Source: Sulfurovum sp. TSL6
GTDB taxonomy: Bacteria; Campylobacterota; Campylobacteria; Campylobacterales; Sulfurovaceae
Direction of reading: 5' to 3'
Assembly: GCF_019972115.1 (NCBI RefSeq)
Contig: NZ_BPFJ01000002.1
Span: forward strand, 248,001-312,000
Length of the DNA stretch: 64,000 bases
Positions 26,742 through 34,990 of this stretch are shown piece after piece. Numbering within the stretch: position 1 is the first letter of the stretch; each line of letters begins with the position of its first letter. The notes under the pieces are model-generated. The model was given only the letters and a program-made list of their open reading frames with translations. It was not told the origin of the DNA and searched no databases. A program made the position numbers and the translations under genes.

Positions 26742-27995
26742 TTAAAATATAAAGCCTAGGCCAAAAGAAAATGTATTACTATCTACATTATTTACTTCTT
26801 TCATCGCGTAATCAGCCTTCAGCACCACCTGATCTGCAGGGAAAAAGTTTAAGCCGATTGTAACAATTTCTGTCTGAAATGTATCTTCATTTGATCCATC
26901 CACTGTCTTTTCTACAGGGTTAAAATCTTGGTACTGTGCAAAAACCGGTAATTTATAATTCAGTCCTACCAAAGAAGAGACATCGTAAGATGCATTCACA
27001 TAATATCCACTTGCTTTTTCAACTGCATTACCACTTAACTTCTCTGCACCATCCAGGTTCGTTTGTGTATAAAGTCCGTACATTGAGAATGGTCCGTTAT
27101 CATAACTTGCATGGATATCAAACATCGTAGTTGTCAGTCCTGATACATCTTGAATTTCATCAGGTTTTGGATCTTTAACATTTGAACCATTTCCATAATA
27201 GACAGAAGCACCGACCATAAGTCCATTGATACCAGTATAATCCACACGTCCTACAAATGCCGGTTCAAAAGATGCATCCTTACTCGCACCCAGTCTTCCT
27301 TCTCTTATCCATTTACTCTGAGTATCATCACCTCTTGTATATTGACTGTTTAGATTCAATGCATTGATCACACCTGCTGTATAGTCAATATCAGCACTAT
27401 CAAATCTACCATAAACCAATGCACCGTTTTCATGCCAAGTACTAGGAAGAAGGTGTTTTTCAATATCTGGTCTTTGTACTGTATTGAAAAGTGTCGGTTC
27501 ATGTCTGAGGTTTACCAGACCCATTGGAGTCAATACATGCCCAAGTCTTAGGTTTGCCTGCTCACTAAGTAAAAAGTCAAGATATAAAAACTCTACAACT
27601 ACTTTACCGCCATTTCCAGCATCAGCTCCATGTTCAAATTCTATCTCTGTGTTCAGTACGATCCAGTCATTGAATTTGTATCCGATATAAGTGATAAATC
27701 TATAGACATCTGCAAAATCATCCCCATTGTCAGGGTTAGCATAGAACATCTCACCATATCCCCCTATAGAGAGTGGGTTTTTAGAAAAATAGATTTTAGA
27801 AGCTGCAGGTCCCATACCGCTGTATGATTTTTGTGTGTCTACCAGTGTAAAACCACCTGTTTGTGTAGCAAGTACCTCTTCTGTAAGTACAGTGTTTTGC
27901 TCTTCTAATGCTGCCACTCTCTCCTCTAGTGATGAAGCTTGCACACCCGTTGCCAATATTGCTGATAGGCTTAATGCCGTAGCTAATCTTTTCAT
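26742..27995 (-). CDS. Outer-membrane porin with N-terminal coiled coil, first gene of a flavinylation cluster
   Basis: The 417-residue precursor has a signal peptide (MKRLATALSLSAILATGVQA) and then a short coiled coil (SSLEERVAALEEQNTVLTEEV) of the kind that anchors trimeric porins. The rest is a beta-barrel ending in a terminal Phe (SFGLGFIF). It resembles phosphate-selective OprO/P-type porins, but the ligand cannot be read from sequence. AGGGAT precedes the ATG. A Fur-like box lies 25-50 bases upstream, so the porin and the genes behind it are probably iron-repressed. Confidence 0.8.
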   Translation of the reverse strand: MKRLATALSLSAILATGVQASSLEERVAALEEQNTVLTEEVLATQTGGFTLVDTQKSYSGMGPAASKIYFSKNPLSIGGYGEMFYANPDNGDDFADVYRFITYIGYKFNDWIVLNTEIEFEHGADAGNGGKVVVEFLYLDFLLSEQANLRLGHVLTPMGLVNLRHEPTLFNTVQRPDIEKHLLPSTWHENGALVYGRFDSADIDYTAGVINALNLNSQYTRGDDTQSKWIREGRLGASKDASFEPAFVGRVDYTGINGLMVGASVYYGNGSNVKDPKPDEIQDVSGLTTTMFDIHASYDNGPFSMYGLYTQTNLDGAEKLSGNAVEKASGYYVNASYDVSSLVGLNYKLPVFAQYQDFNPVEKTVDGSNEDTFQTEIVTIGLNFFPADQVVLKADYAMKEVNNVDSNTFSFGLGFIF

Positions 27996-28020
27996 TTTTA
28001 ATCCCTTGTCTTTTAAAATT

Positions 28021-28045
28021 GATAATTATTATCTAAATTATTATC
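28021..28045 (-). promoter_or_regulatory. Fur-like box upstream of the porin/flavoprotein cluster
   Basis: GATAATTATTATC is followed closely by TTATTATC. Two overlapping 19-base windows each match 13 of 19 positions of GATAATGATAATCATTATC, as in extended Fur sites. A weaker GATAACAATTATT lies at 28090-28102. The position just before the porin start fits repression by iron-loaded Fur. Confidence 0.55.
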
Positions 28046-28311
28046 TGTGCGGAAATTTATCAAAAAAATTCTTAAGAGTTTATTAAATTGATAACAATTA
28101 TTAAAATAAAAACAAAATACTTTTAAATCATTTTCACCATTTCCTGTACCGTAGTTACAAACTAATATCTTGTTGAAAATGAAAATATACCGCAAAATCT
28201 TTGTATAAAGGCAAGATTGCATATTCTATTCTACAAAGATACGACATGCGTTACACACTTACTCCCCACCACTATGTCATAATGGCACTATCATCATTAA
28301 AGGAGTCAGTC

Positions 28312-28509
28312 ATGACATGCAATATAGGAAAAATAGATAGGATCATTCGAGCTGTCATTGGTGTAGCTTTACTGGGTTGGGGAATCATGAATGGCAATAT
28401 CATTGCTGATGTTATAGGTGTAGTCCTCCTCTTAACTGTTATTATCGGATGGTGCCCACCCTATGCCCTGTTTGGCATCAACACCGGGTGTAAACCCAAG
28501 AATGACTAA
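28312..28509 (+). CDS. DUF2892 (YgaP-like) small membrane protein
   Basis: The 65-residue protein starts CNIGKIDRIIRAVIG and has two membrane helices, then GWCPPYALFGINTGC. This is the DUF2892 family, found alone or fused to rhodanese. AAGGAG lies 7 bases before the ATG at 28312, which decides the start against the longer frame from 28201. Function is unknown; links to sulfur metabolism are by association only. Confidence 0.85.
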   Translation: MTCNIGKIDRIIRAVIGVALLGWGIMNGNIIADVIGVVLLLTVIIGWCPPYALFGINTGCKPKND

Positions 28510-28592
28510 GTTTCTAAACGCTGAACGCTGAGACTTGGAGCCAAAGGGTACAGTTTAATATTTTACTAGAGGAAAGTACACCTTTTATAGCA

Positions 28593-28618
28593 TATAATAA
28601 TCTTATAATAGATATAAT
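28593..28618 (+). promoter_or_regulatory. Three closely spaced TATAAT boxes before the DUF1538 gene
   Basis: TATAAT occurs at 28593-28598, 28604-28609 and 28613-28618, in front of a start codon at 28627 that lacks a ribosome-binding site. The transcript would be leaderless or have a leader of about 10 bases. Confidence 0.4.
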
Positions 28619-28626
28619 TTCTTTCA

Positions 28627-30162
28627 ATGAAAGAAAGTTTAAATATATTTTATGGAGATCTAAAAAATTCTTTTAAAGATCTCCTTCCCATTATCATTGT
28701 CGTCGCACTATTTCAAGGTATCATCATCCAAGCTGTACCTGAAAATCTAGCTTCGATTGTCATTGGTCTTACGATCGTTGCAGTAGGATTGGCACTTTTT
28801 ATCCGTGGTCTTGAACTGGGTATCTTTCCCATAGGTGAAGGGTTGGCTATAGAATTTGCTAAAAAAGGCTCGGTCTTTTGGCTTTTACTTTTTGCTTTTA
28901 CCATAGGTTTTTCAACTACTGTAGCAGAGCCGGCACTTATAGCGATCGCTGACAAAGCTGCACTTATCTCTAACGGGTTAATAGATGCTTTCTGGCTTCG
29001 TATGACAGTTGCACTCTCTGTAGGTTTTGCCATTGCATTAGGAACACTTCGTATCTTGCTTGGACACCCTATAGCTTACTATATCATTACAGGGTACATC
29101 TTGGTGGTAATTGTGACGTTTTTTGCCCCTAGAGAGATCATCGGACTGGCTTACGACAGTGGTGGTGTTACCACTTCAACCGTCACCGTACCGCTTGTTG
29201 CAGCACTGGGTATAGGTCTATCTTCAAGTATCAAGGGCCGTAACCCTGCCATAGACGGCTTTGGTCTCATCGCTTTTGCATCCCTGACACCCATGATATT
29301 TGTACAAATTTACGGTATCATCGTTTACAATCTGGGAGAGTCAGGTCCTGCAGCACCGGTTGTTACAGAAATACTTGAAAATACAAAGGCTGTTGCAACG
29401 GCCTATACTTTTTCAGCAATGGATACCTTTATGGAACTTCTGGGTGTGATCAAGGATGTTGCCCCTATTCTCACAGTGATATTCTTTTTTCAGTATATCA
29501 TTATCAAAAAACCTGTAGCACACTTACATAAGATTGCCACAGGTATCATTATGGTGATCCTGGGTCTTTATGCATTCATCGTAGGACTTGAAATGGGACT
29601 TTTCCCTATAGGCGAGACGATAGCCTTTCAACTTACAGATATGGGAAACTATCTCCTTATCTATCTGTTCGCATTCCTTATAGGTTTTTCAACGACGATG
29701 GCAGAACCTGCACTATTGGCCATCGCTATTAAAGCAGAAGAGATAAGCGAAGGGAAGATTAAACAAAATATACTTAGAATGATAGTAGCACTTGGTGTTG
29801 CTATTGGAATTGGTTTAGGTTCATACCGTATCGTCGCTGGTGATCCTATACACTATTACATCATTGCCGGGTATATATTGGTAATAATCTTTACCTATTT
29901 TGCACCAAAATACATTATACCTATCGCCTATGACAGTGGTGGTGTTACCACTTCAACTGTGACTGTACCATTAGTTGCAGCACTGGGCTTGGGATTGGCA
30001 GAAAATCTGGAATGGTGTGATCCACTGATAGATGGATTTGGCCTCATAGCTTTTGCCTCATTATTCCCTATGCTTACTGTAATGGGGTATGGTATTCATG
30101 CAGAGTATTATAAAAAGAAACAGAAGGTAGAACCATCCAATATTGAAGGAGAAGCGTTATGA
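28627..30162 (+). CDS. DUF1538 membrane protein, two internally duplicated halves
   Basis: The 511-residue protein has about 12-14 hydrophobic helices in two homologous halves. Each half contains [14 protein letters not shown] / [19 protein letters not shown][VM]AEPAL, and [21 protein letters not shown]. The last motif is identical in both halves, including 26 identical bases (29155-29180 and 29932-29957). DUF1538 proteins are presumed transporters of unknown substrate. It overlaps by ATGA with a PII-like gene and is followed by a CBS protein, suggesting nucleotide-controlled transport. Confidence 0.85.
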   Translation: MKESLNIFYGDLKNSFKDLLPIIIVVALFQGIIIQAVPENLASIVIGLTIVAVGLALFIRGLELGIFPIGEGLAIEFAKKGSVFWLLLFAFTIGFSTTVAEPALIAIADKAALISNGLIDAFWLRMTVALSVGFAIALGTLRILLGHPIAYYIITGYILVVIVTFFAPREIIGLAYDSGGVTTSTVTVPLVAALGIGLSSSIKGRNPAIDGFGLIAFASLTPMIFVQIYGIIVYNLGESGPAAPVVTEILENTKAVATAYTFSAMDTFMELLGVIKDVAPILTVIFFFQYIIIKKPVAHLHKIATGIIMVILGLYAFIVGLEMGLFPIGETIAFQLTDMGNYLLIYLFAFLIGFSTTMAEPALLAIAIKAEEISEGKIKQNILRMIVALGVAIGIGLGSYRIVAGDPIHYYIIAGYILVIIFTYFAPKYIIPIAYDSGGVTTSTVTVPLVAALGLGLAENLEWCDPLIDGFGLIAFASLFPMLTVMGYGIHAEYYKKKQKVEPSNIEGEAL

Positions 30163-30509
30163 AATTTACAGCACTGATCGTCATCATACAGGATAAAGAT
30201 GAAGAGGCAGCTATAGAAGCTGCCAAGAAAGCAGGAGCAGGTTCTGTTACTATTTTACATGGAAAGAATATCGGGCTTGAAGAGAAAAAAGTATTCTTTG
30301 GTCTCACACTTGAAGAAAATGTCTCTATGCTGCTTTTTGTCTTACCAAGAAAACTCTCACTGCATGTCATGCGGGTACTACGCGGAGAATTTGACTTGGA
30401 TAATCCGGAAAATAGCGGACTGGCATTTACTTTGCCACTCAGTCATGTAGCAGGCTTAGATACCAAAGAGTTACACAAATTTGAGCATGATATTAAATCG
30501 ATGATATAA
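30159..30509 (+). CDS. PII-like signalling protein
   Basis: The 116-residue protein has the PII/GlnB-like ferredoxin fold pattern ([32 protein letters not shown]). It has a shortened, non-canonical T-loop region ([15 protein letters not shown]) without the usual uridylylated Tyr. PII-like proteins bind nucleotides or other small ligands and gate a partner. Coupling to the DUF1538 membrane gene, as in GlnK-AmtB, points to that protein as its target. Confidence 0.78.
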   Translation: MKFTALIVIIQDKDEEAAIEAAKKAGAGSVTILHGKNIGLEEKKVFFGLTLEENVSMLLFVLPRKLSLHVMRVLRGEFDLDNPENSGLAFTLPLSHVAGLDTKELHKFEHDIKSMI

Positions 30510-30520
30510 AGGAGAAATAA

Positions 30521-30913
30521 ATGTTAGTAGAAAATGTAATGACCACTAAAGATAATTTAGTCATAATCTCAGCGATGTCCACGGTAAGAGAAGCCCTTAG
30601 TCTCATGAAAAAACATCATGTACGTTCTGTTATTGTAGATAAAAACACAGAGGATGGTGCCTATGGTCTTTTGACCTTTAAAAATCTTTTACAAAGTATT
30701 GTTGCGGAAGATGGTGACATTGACCTGCTTAATGTCTATGACATCGCCACAACACCAGCCTTCTCTGTATCTACGAAACTTGATGTAAAATATGCTGCTA
30801 GAATGATGGTACAGAACAGTATCAAACGTTTACTGGTCATAGATAACAATGAACTTTACGGTATCCTCACCATGACCGATATTATTGGTATCCTTATGGA
30901 TAGTGTAGAGTAA
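30521..30913 (+). CDS. CBS-domain pair protein
   Basis: The 130-residue cytoplasmic protein consists of two CBS motifs (about residues 1-58 and 68-128, the second ending in YGILTMTDIIGILMD). Such pairs bind adenosine nucleotides (AMP/ATP/SAM) and regulate partners. AAAGGAG lies in front of its ATG, 11 bases after the PII-like gene. With PII-like and DUF1538 it forms a three-gene unit with two separate sensor proteins. Confidence 0.85.
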   Translation: MLVENVMTTKDNLVIISAMSTVREALSLMKKHHVRSVIVDKNTEDGAYGLLTFKNLLQSIVAEDGDIDLLNVYDIATTPAFSVSTKLDVKYAARMMVQNSIKRLLVIDNNELYGILTMTDIIGILMDSVE

Positions 30914-30921
30914 CTTTATTT

Positions 30922-32139
30922 TTATACAGTAGGGAAAGTAAGTATAAATGTACTTCCTTCTCCTTTTCTAGACTTCAAATCCAATTTTATTTTGTATTGT
31001 TTACAAATAGAAAGTACGATATTCAGCCCTATGCCAAAACCGCCACGTTCATCATTTTCTCTATAATAACGTTTAAAGATATCATCCTGTACCTTTTTAT
31101 CTATACCAACTCCCGTATCTTTCACTTTTAACACATGATCCTTCAGCGTAATAAAAATATGATCTCCCACGTCAGAATATTTGATAGCATTAGAGAGTAA
31201 ATTATCTATGAGTCTATACGCCGATGTTTTAGGCATCAAGACTTCTGTAGGTTCAAGATCCAGTGAGATATGCAGACGTTTAGAATCGATGAGTTCTTTC
31301 ACATATTCAACTCTCTCTTTTACAACATCAGAAAAACATAATACCTCTGAATGTTCCACCTTACCCTCAAGTCTATAGGTGAGAGAACTGTACATCACAG
31401 AAAGTCTTTTGGCACTGGCTTCCAAACGTTGCAATTTTTTAGGGTCAATGTCTTTAAGAGACTGTATCGTCATCAATATGGCTGAAATTGGCGTATTGAG
31501 TTCATGCGTGGTATCTGAAATAAAATTATCTAATGACTCTATCTGTTCCCTGACCGGTCTCAGAAACAGACGTCCTAAAAAATATCCTACTATCCCCATA
31601 AGTATGAATGATAATACCAGGTAGCCTATGATCTTAATACGTAAACTCTGTACATTTTTTGAAAGTGCATTCTCTTTTAACACGATATACTGTACACCTA
31701 AATGCTTACTTTTGTCTTCTATGATGGTATAAGCACTTCCATTTTCAATGAAAAAGCCTTGATCAGTTACTTTAAAGTCATCGATTTCCGTGTAGATAGG
31801 TCTTTTGTCTTTATTGTAGTACCCTACTTGAAAACGACAATGTTTTAAATGTTTTAAGAAGTCATTTTGACTCGCCAAATCCATCTCACTGTTAGAATCA
31901 TCATGCATAGCTTTCATCACAATAGAAGAAGATAACATACGTGCCTGATACATCATTTCAAACTTCATGGCATTCTGCATCGATGTACGGTTATTTTCAA
32001 AAAAGAGAAACCCTATGATAGCGAGTAATATAAAAACTGATATCAGATAAACAGCTAAAAAACTAAAGAGTGATTTACGCTCATACGATGTTAAAACGAT
32101 AACCTTCTCCTTTAATGTTCTCAAAATACTCTTTTTCAA
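30922..32139 (-). CDS. Sensor histidine kinase
   Basis: The 405-residue kinase has two membrane helices (about residues 24-47 and 172-195) bracketing a 120-residue periplasmic sensor. The H-box is TTHELNTPISAIL (about residue 215), the N-box is DNLLSNAIKYSD and the G-boxes are VKDTGVGID and GGFGIGLNIV. This order matches the ArsS-type kinases of Campylobacterota. The start is uncertain: the frame has no ATG before the first helix, and the TTG at 32139 (or 32124) lies inside the response-regulator gene, giving an overlap of up to 59 bases. The signal is unknown. Confidence 0.87.
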   Translation of the reverse strand: MKKSILRTLKEKVIVLTSYERKSLFSFLAVYLISVFILLAIIGFLFFENNRTSMQNAMKFEMMYQARMLSSSIVMKAMHDDSNSEMDLASQNDFLKHLKHCRFQVGYYNKDKRPIYTEIDDFKVTDQGFFIENGSAYTIIEDKSKHLGVQYIVLKENALSKNVQSLRIKIIGYLVLSFILMGIVGYFLGRLFLRPVREQIESLDNFISDTTHELNTPISAILMTIQSLKDIDPKKLQRLEASAKRLSVMYSSLTYRLEGKVEHSEVLCFSDVVKERVEYVKELIDSKRLHISLDLEPTEVLMPKTSAYRLIDNLLSNAIKYSDVGDHIFITLKDHVLKVKDTGVGIDKKVQDDIFKRYYRENDERGGFGIGLNIVLSICKQYKIKLDLKSRKGEGSTFILTFPTV

Positions 32140-32734
32140 ACATCTTTCTCAGATTTTTAATATACGTACGAATCGTCGCATGAGCAGGAATATTTTCATC
32201 ATCCCAGACATTTTCTATGATCTCATTGCAAGAAATGATCTTCCCCATATTGCGGATAAAATATTCTAGTACCTGTGATTCTTTCTGTCTCATTTCAATG
32301 ACACCGTCTTTTAAAAAAATTTGATGTGCTTTAGGGATGAACCTCATGCCGTCAAACTCTATCTCTTCTTGTAAACGGTAAAGCCTGACAATATGTTCTA
32401 TCCGGGCATTTAATTCTTCAAGTTCAAAAGGCTTTTTCAGGTAATCATCTGCACCTATATTAAAACCTTTTTTGAGATCCTCTACCCCGGCAAGAGAGGT
32501 GATGTATATAGCCGGTGTGGTATTACCGATCTCACGTAAATATGAAAGAATTTCAAAACCATCAATGTTGGGTACATTCACATCTAAAAGCAGCATATCA
32601 TAAGAACTCGAACCTATCGAATCAAGTGCTTTTTCACCATCAAAAAAACTCTCTACAGTATACCCTTTTTCAACGAGAAATTCCTCCATGATCTCCTGTA
32701 ATATCACATCATCTTCAAGTAATAATATCTTCAT
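32081..32734 (-). CDS. OmpR-family response regulator
   Basis: The 217-residue regulator has an N-terminal receiver domain with phospho-acceptor Asp in LLLDVNVPNIDG (about residue 51), YITS and the Lys of YLKKPF. The C-terminal winged helix has HATIRTYIKNLRKMFE and GEGYRF. It is partnered with the overlapping histidine kinase. Target genes are not evident; the DUF1538 unit is convergent and could be one. Confidence 0.9.
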   Translation of the reverse strand: MKILLLEDDVILQEIMEEFLVEKGYTVESFFDGEKALDSIGSSSYDMLLLDVNVPNIDGFEILSYLREIGNTTPAIYITSLAGVEDLKKGFNIGADDYLKKPFELEELNARIEHIVRLYRLQEEIEFDGMRFIPKAHQIFLKDGVIEMRQKESQVLEYFIRNMGKIISCNEIIENVWDDENIPAHATIRTYIKNLRKMFEKEYFENIKGEGYRFNIV

Positions 32735-32860
32735 GCCAAACCTTTATCTAAATCATAATGTATTTTAGCATACTCTTTGTGTAGATACGTACACAGAGTC
32801 TTTACGCTATAATCCCTCCGCATTACAAAAAGCAACAATTCACTACAAGGAGGCATTTAA

Positions 32861-33055
32861 ATGCCAAATCTTAAAAAATCAACACTCTACGCTATTCTTA
32901 CCCTATTGCTACTGTCTGGATGTACACAAATAGTAACGGCTCCTATCTCTGTTGCAGGCTCTGTTGTAGGTACGACTGTAGATGTAGCAGGTTCAGCGGT
33001 CAATGCAGTTTCAGGCTCAGAGGATGAGGATGAAAATGAGAACGAAGAGGATTAA
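32861..33055 (+). CDS. Small lipoprotein
   Basis: The 64-residue precursor has a lipobox LLLLSGC (Cys at about residue 21). The mature part is rich in Val, Ala and Gly (VAGSVVGTTVDVAGSAVNAV) with an acidic tail (EDEDENENEED). AAGGAGG lies 8 bases before the ATG. Similar short lipoproteins are common in Proteobacteria, without known function. Its TAA overlaps the TAA of the convergent chorismate mutase gene. Confidence 0.8.
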   Translation: MPNLKKSTLYAILTLLLLSGCTQIVTAPISVAGSVVGTTVDVAGSAVNAVSGSEDEDENENEED

Positions 33056-33351
33056 TACCTCTGTGCGTTCTTAAATTCAGAAATTTCACTTTCCACCATC
33101 TCATCTATCATTCTTACATAGAGATCATTGATAAGATTAGGAGACAAGCCAAGAGAAATAGCTTGTTCTCTTACATGGGCGATCACATCTGCTATCCTAT
33201 CCTCTGCTTTGACCTCTTCTACACTGGTTTTAAAATGTGCTATCTGTTTAATATACTCATTGCGTTTAGCGATCAATTCTACTATCTCTCTGTCTACACT
33301 GTCAATCTCATGTCTCGCTTCTTCAAGCGTGCTACACTTTTTAATTTCCAT
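33052..33351 (-). CDS. Chorismate mutase, AroQ type
   Basis: The 99-residue all-helical protein has EEARHEIDSVDREIVELIAKRNEYIKQIAHFK, the N-terminal helix of AroQ mutases with the Arg and Lys that bind chorismate, and an EDRIADVI helix. It converts chorismate to prephenate for Phe/Tyr synthesis, or could be an isochorismate pyruvate-lyase-like homologue. It is a free-standing domain, not fused to prephenate dehydratase. Confidence 0.85.
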   Translation of the reverse strand: MEIKKCSTLEEARHEIDSVDREIVELIAKRNEYIKQIAHFKTSVEEVKAEDRIADVIAHVREQAISLGLSPNLINDLYVRMIDEMVESEISEFKNAQRY

Positions 33352-33442
33352 ATTCTATCCTTGGATACTCTCTATAATAGCTGTATTATAGCCTAAAAAT
33401 ATCTTAAATAATATTCTTTACATTCTTTGCTATAATGGTTAA

Positions 33443-34765
33443 ATGAAAAATAAAAAAATTATATTTAAATATTTGTTTAGCATCATGCTTCTCTTAAGTA
33501 GTCTATTAAATGCGGCAGAAGATACAAATGTAACAAAAAATAAAAAGTGGATTTTTTTACCTTATGCATTTTCCAGTGACGCTACAGGATTTGCAGGTGG
33601 GATCAGTGCTGTTAAGAGAGGATTGTTTCAACCCCAAACCAGGTTTGCTGCAACTCTGTTTACTGGTCTGCCTCAAGATGTTATCATCAATGAACAACCA
33701 GATGAAGCAACCTTTTCCGGAGGGTTTATTTCTTTTTCTGACTTTAAACTTCCTTACACTGATCGACTCTTTTTTTCCTTTATGGGTTTAAAAAGTTATT
33801 TTCCCAAAAACCGCTACTATATAGAGGGCTCACACACCTCAGACAAAGATAATGTCTACATCAGTTCAGGGGATTCAGACTTCTTCACGACTACCTTCAG
33901 ATATACACTTCCCATAGGAGAAGGAGTAGATAATCCTGAGGGTCTCTACAGACTAGAAGGCGGTTTTTGTGTGGGAAGAGAGGATTGCGGAGGTGGTATA
34001 CCTTTTATAAGCGGTAGAACTTCTATAGGAATAAAGACATTTTTCCAAACAGACAATACGGAGAATACAGAGTTGTGGCAAGATTCTATTTGGTGGGAAA
34101 ACGGGACAGATCTACCCACATGGAATACCAATGGTCTAAGGTTTTTCCTTGCCCATGATAATACAGATTTTGATGTTAATCCCTCCAGAGGCTACCAGTT
34201 CCAACTGCAATACTCCAAAGATTTTGGCTGGGGAGACTCCCTTCAGAGTTGGGATTTTTTAGAGTTTAAATACAATCACTACATTGAGCTTGATACTTTT
34301 TCTTTTACCAAACAAAATGTTCTTGCCCTAAGTATGTGGACAGGTTACTCTTTCTCTTGGGACAACGACACTGAGATCTCTCCCGGGTTTGATGCACATC
34401 GTCCCCCTATGTGGGAAGGTGCCAGATTAGGCGGATTCAACAGAATGAGAGGCTATGACCAGGATCGTTTTTCAGACAAAGCAGCCTTTTACGTGACTGC
34501 GGAATACAGGGCTATCATCGACTACAATCCTCTAAAGGACATTGATTGGATACCCGCAAAAGTAGATTGGTTTCAGGTCGTTCTCTTTGCAGAGGCAGGA
34601 CGGGTGCATGACCAATACAATCTTGATCTTGTAAAGGACATGAAATATGATGCGGGTCTCAGCATACGGGCCCTCGTATCGGAGTTACCGGTACGGTTTG
34701 ATGTAGCATATGGAGAAGAAGGTACGTATATGTGGCTGATGGCACAGCATCCGTTTGACTTTTGA
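33443..34765 (+). CDS. BamA/TamA-type outer-membrane beta-barrel (surface antigen D15 family) without POTRA domains
   Basis: The 440-residue precursor has a signal peptide (about residues 1-24). The C-terminal half carries the Omp85 signature: SRGYQFQLQY, then GFNRMRGYDQDRFSDKAAFYVTAEYR, where the RGY/F motif plugs the barrel, and it ends in Phe (HPFDF). There is no room for POTRA repeats, so this is a short single-barrel Omp85 relative, not BamA itself. Substrate is unknown. Confidence 0.8.
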   Translation: MKNKKIIFKYLFSIMLLLSSLLNAAEDTNVTKNKKWIFLPYAFSSDATGFAGGISAVKRGLFQPQTRFAATLFTGLPQDVIINEQPDEATFSGGFISFSDFKLPYTDRLFFSFMGLKSYFPKNRYYIEGSHTSDKDNVYISSGDSDFFTTTFRYTLPIGEGVDNPEGLYRLEGGFCVGREDCGGGIPFISGRTSIGIKTFFQTDNTENTELWQDSIWWENGTDLPTWNTNGLRFFLAHDNTDFDVNPSRGYQFQLQYSKDFGWGDSLQSWDFLEFKYNHYIELDTFSFTKQNVLALSMWTGYSFSWDNDTEISPGFDAHRPPMWEGARLGGFNRMRGYDQDRFSDKAAFYVTAEYRAIIDYNPLKDIDWIPAKVDWFQVVLFAEAGRVHDQYNLDLVKDMKYDAGLSIRALVSELPVRFDVAYGEEGTYMWLMAQHPFDF

Positions 34766-34775
34766 TTCATAGAAC

Positions 34776-34964
34776 GCTTCATTGGCAAAGCCAATGAAGC
34801 TACACTGACGCTGAGTCATACCCCAAGGGCATTTCCGTTGGGCACTTCAGCAGTTGGCTCATACGACTTGTCGTATTTACAAACTTAGTAAAACTCAAAA
34901 TAAAAAATCATTATTTCTTATTTTCAATTTTATCCTAAGTATAAGAGGCGTGAGCCTCTTATAC
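34776..34964. repeat. Three hairpins between the Omp85-like gene and dnaK
   Basis: Perfect inverted repeats lie at 34776-34800 (GCTTCATTGGC, 3-base loop), 34861-34876 (ATACGAC, 2-base loop) and 34939-34964 (GTATAAGAGGC, 4-base loop). The first can end the plus-strand Omp85-like transcript and the last, 27 bases after the dnaK stop, can end dnaK. The middle one is unexplained. Confidence 0.6.
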
Positions 34965-34990
34965 AAAGTATTGCTTATGAAAGTAGAATC

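Noticed and set aside
33052-33055. Overlapping stop codons of the lipoprotein and chorismate mutase genes as a sign of error
   Set aside because: Both proteins have normal ends; a 4-base convergent overlap is ordinary in this dense genome.
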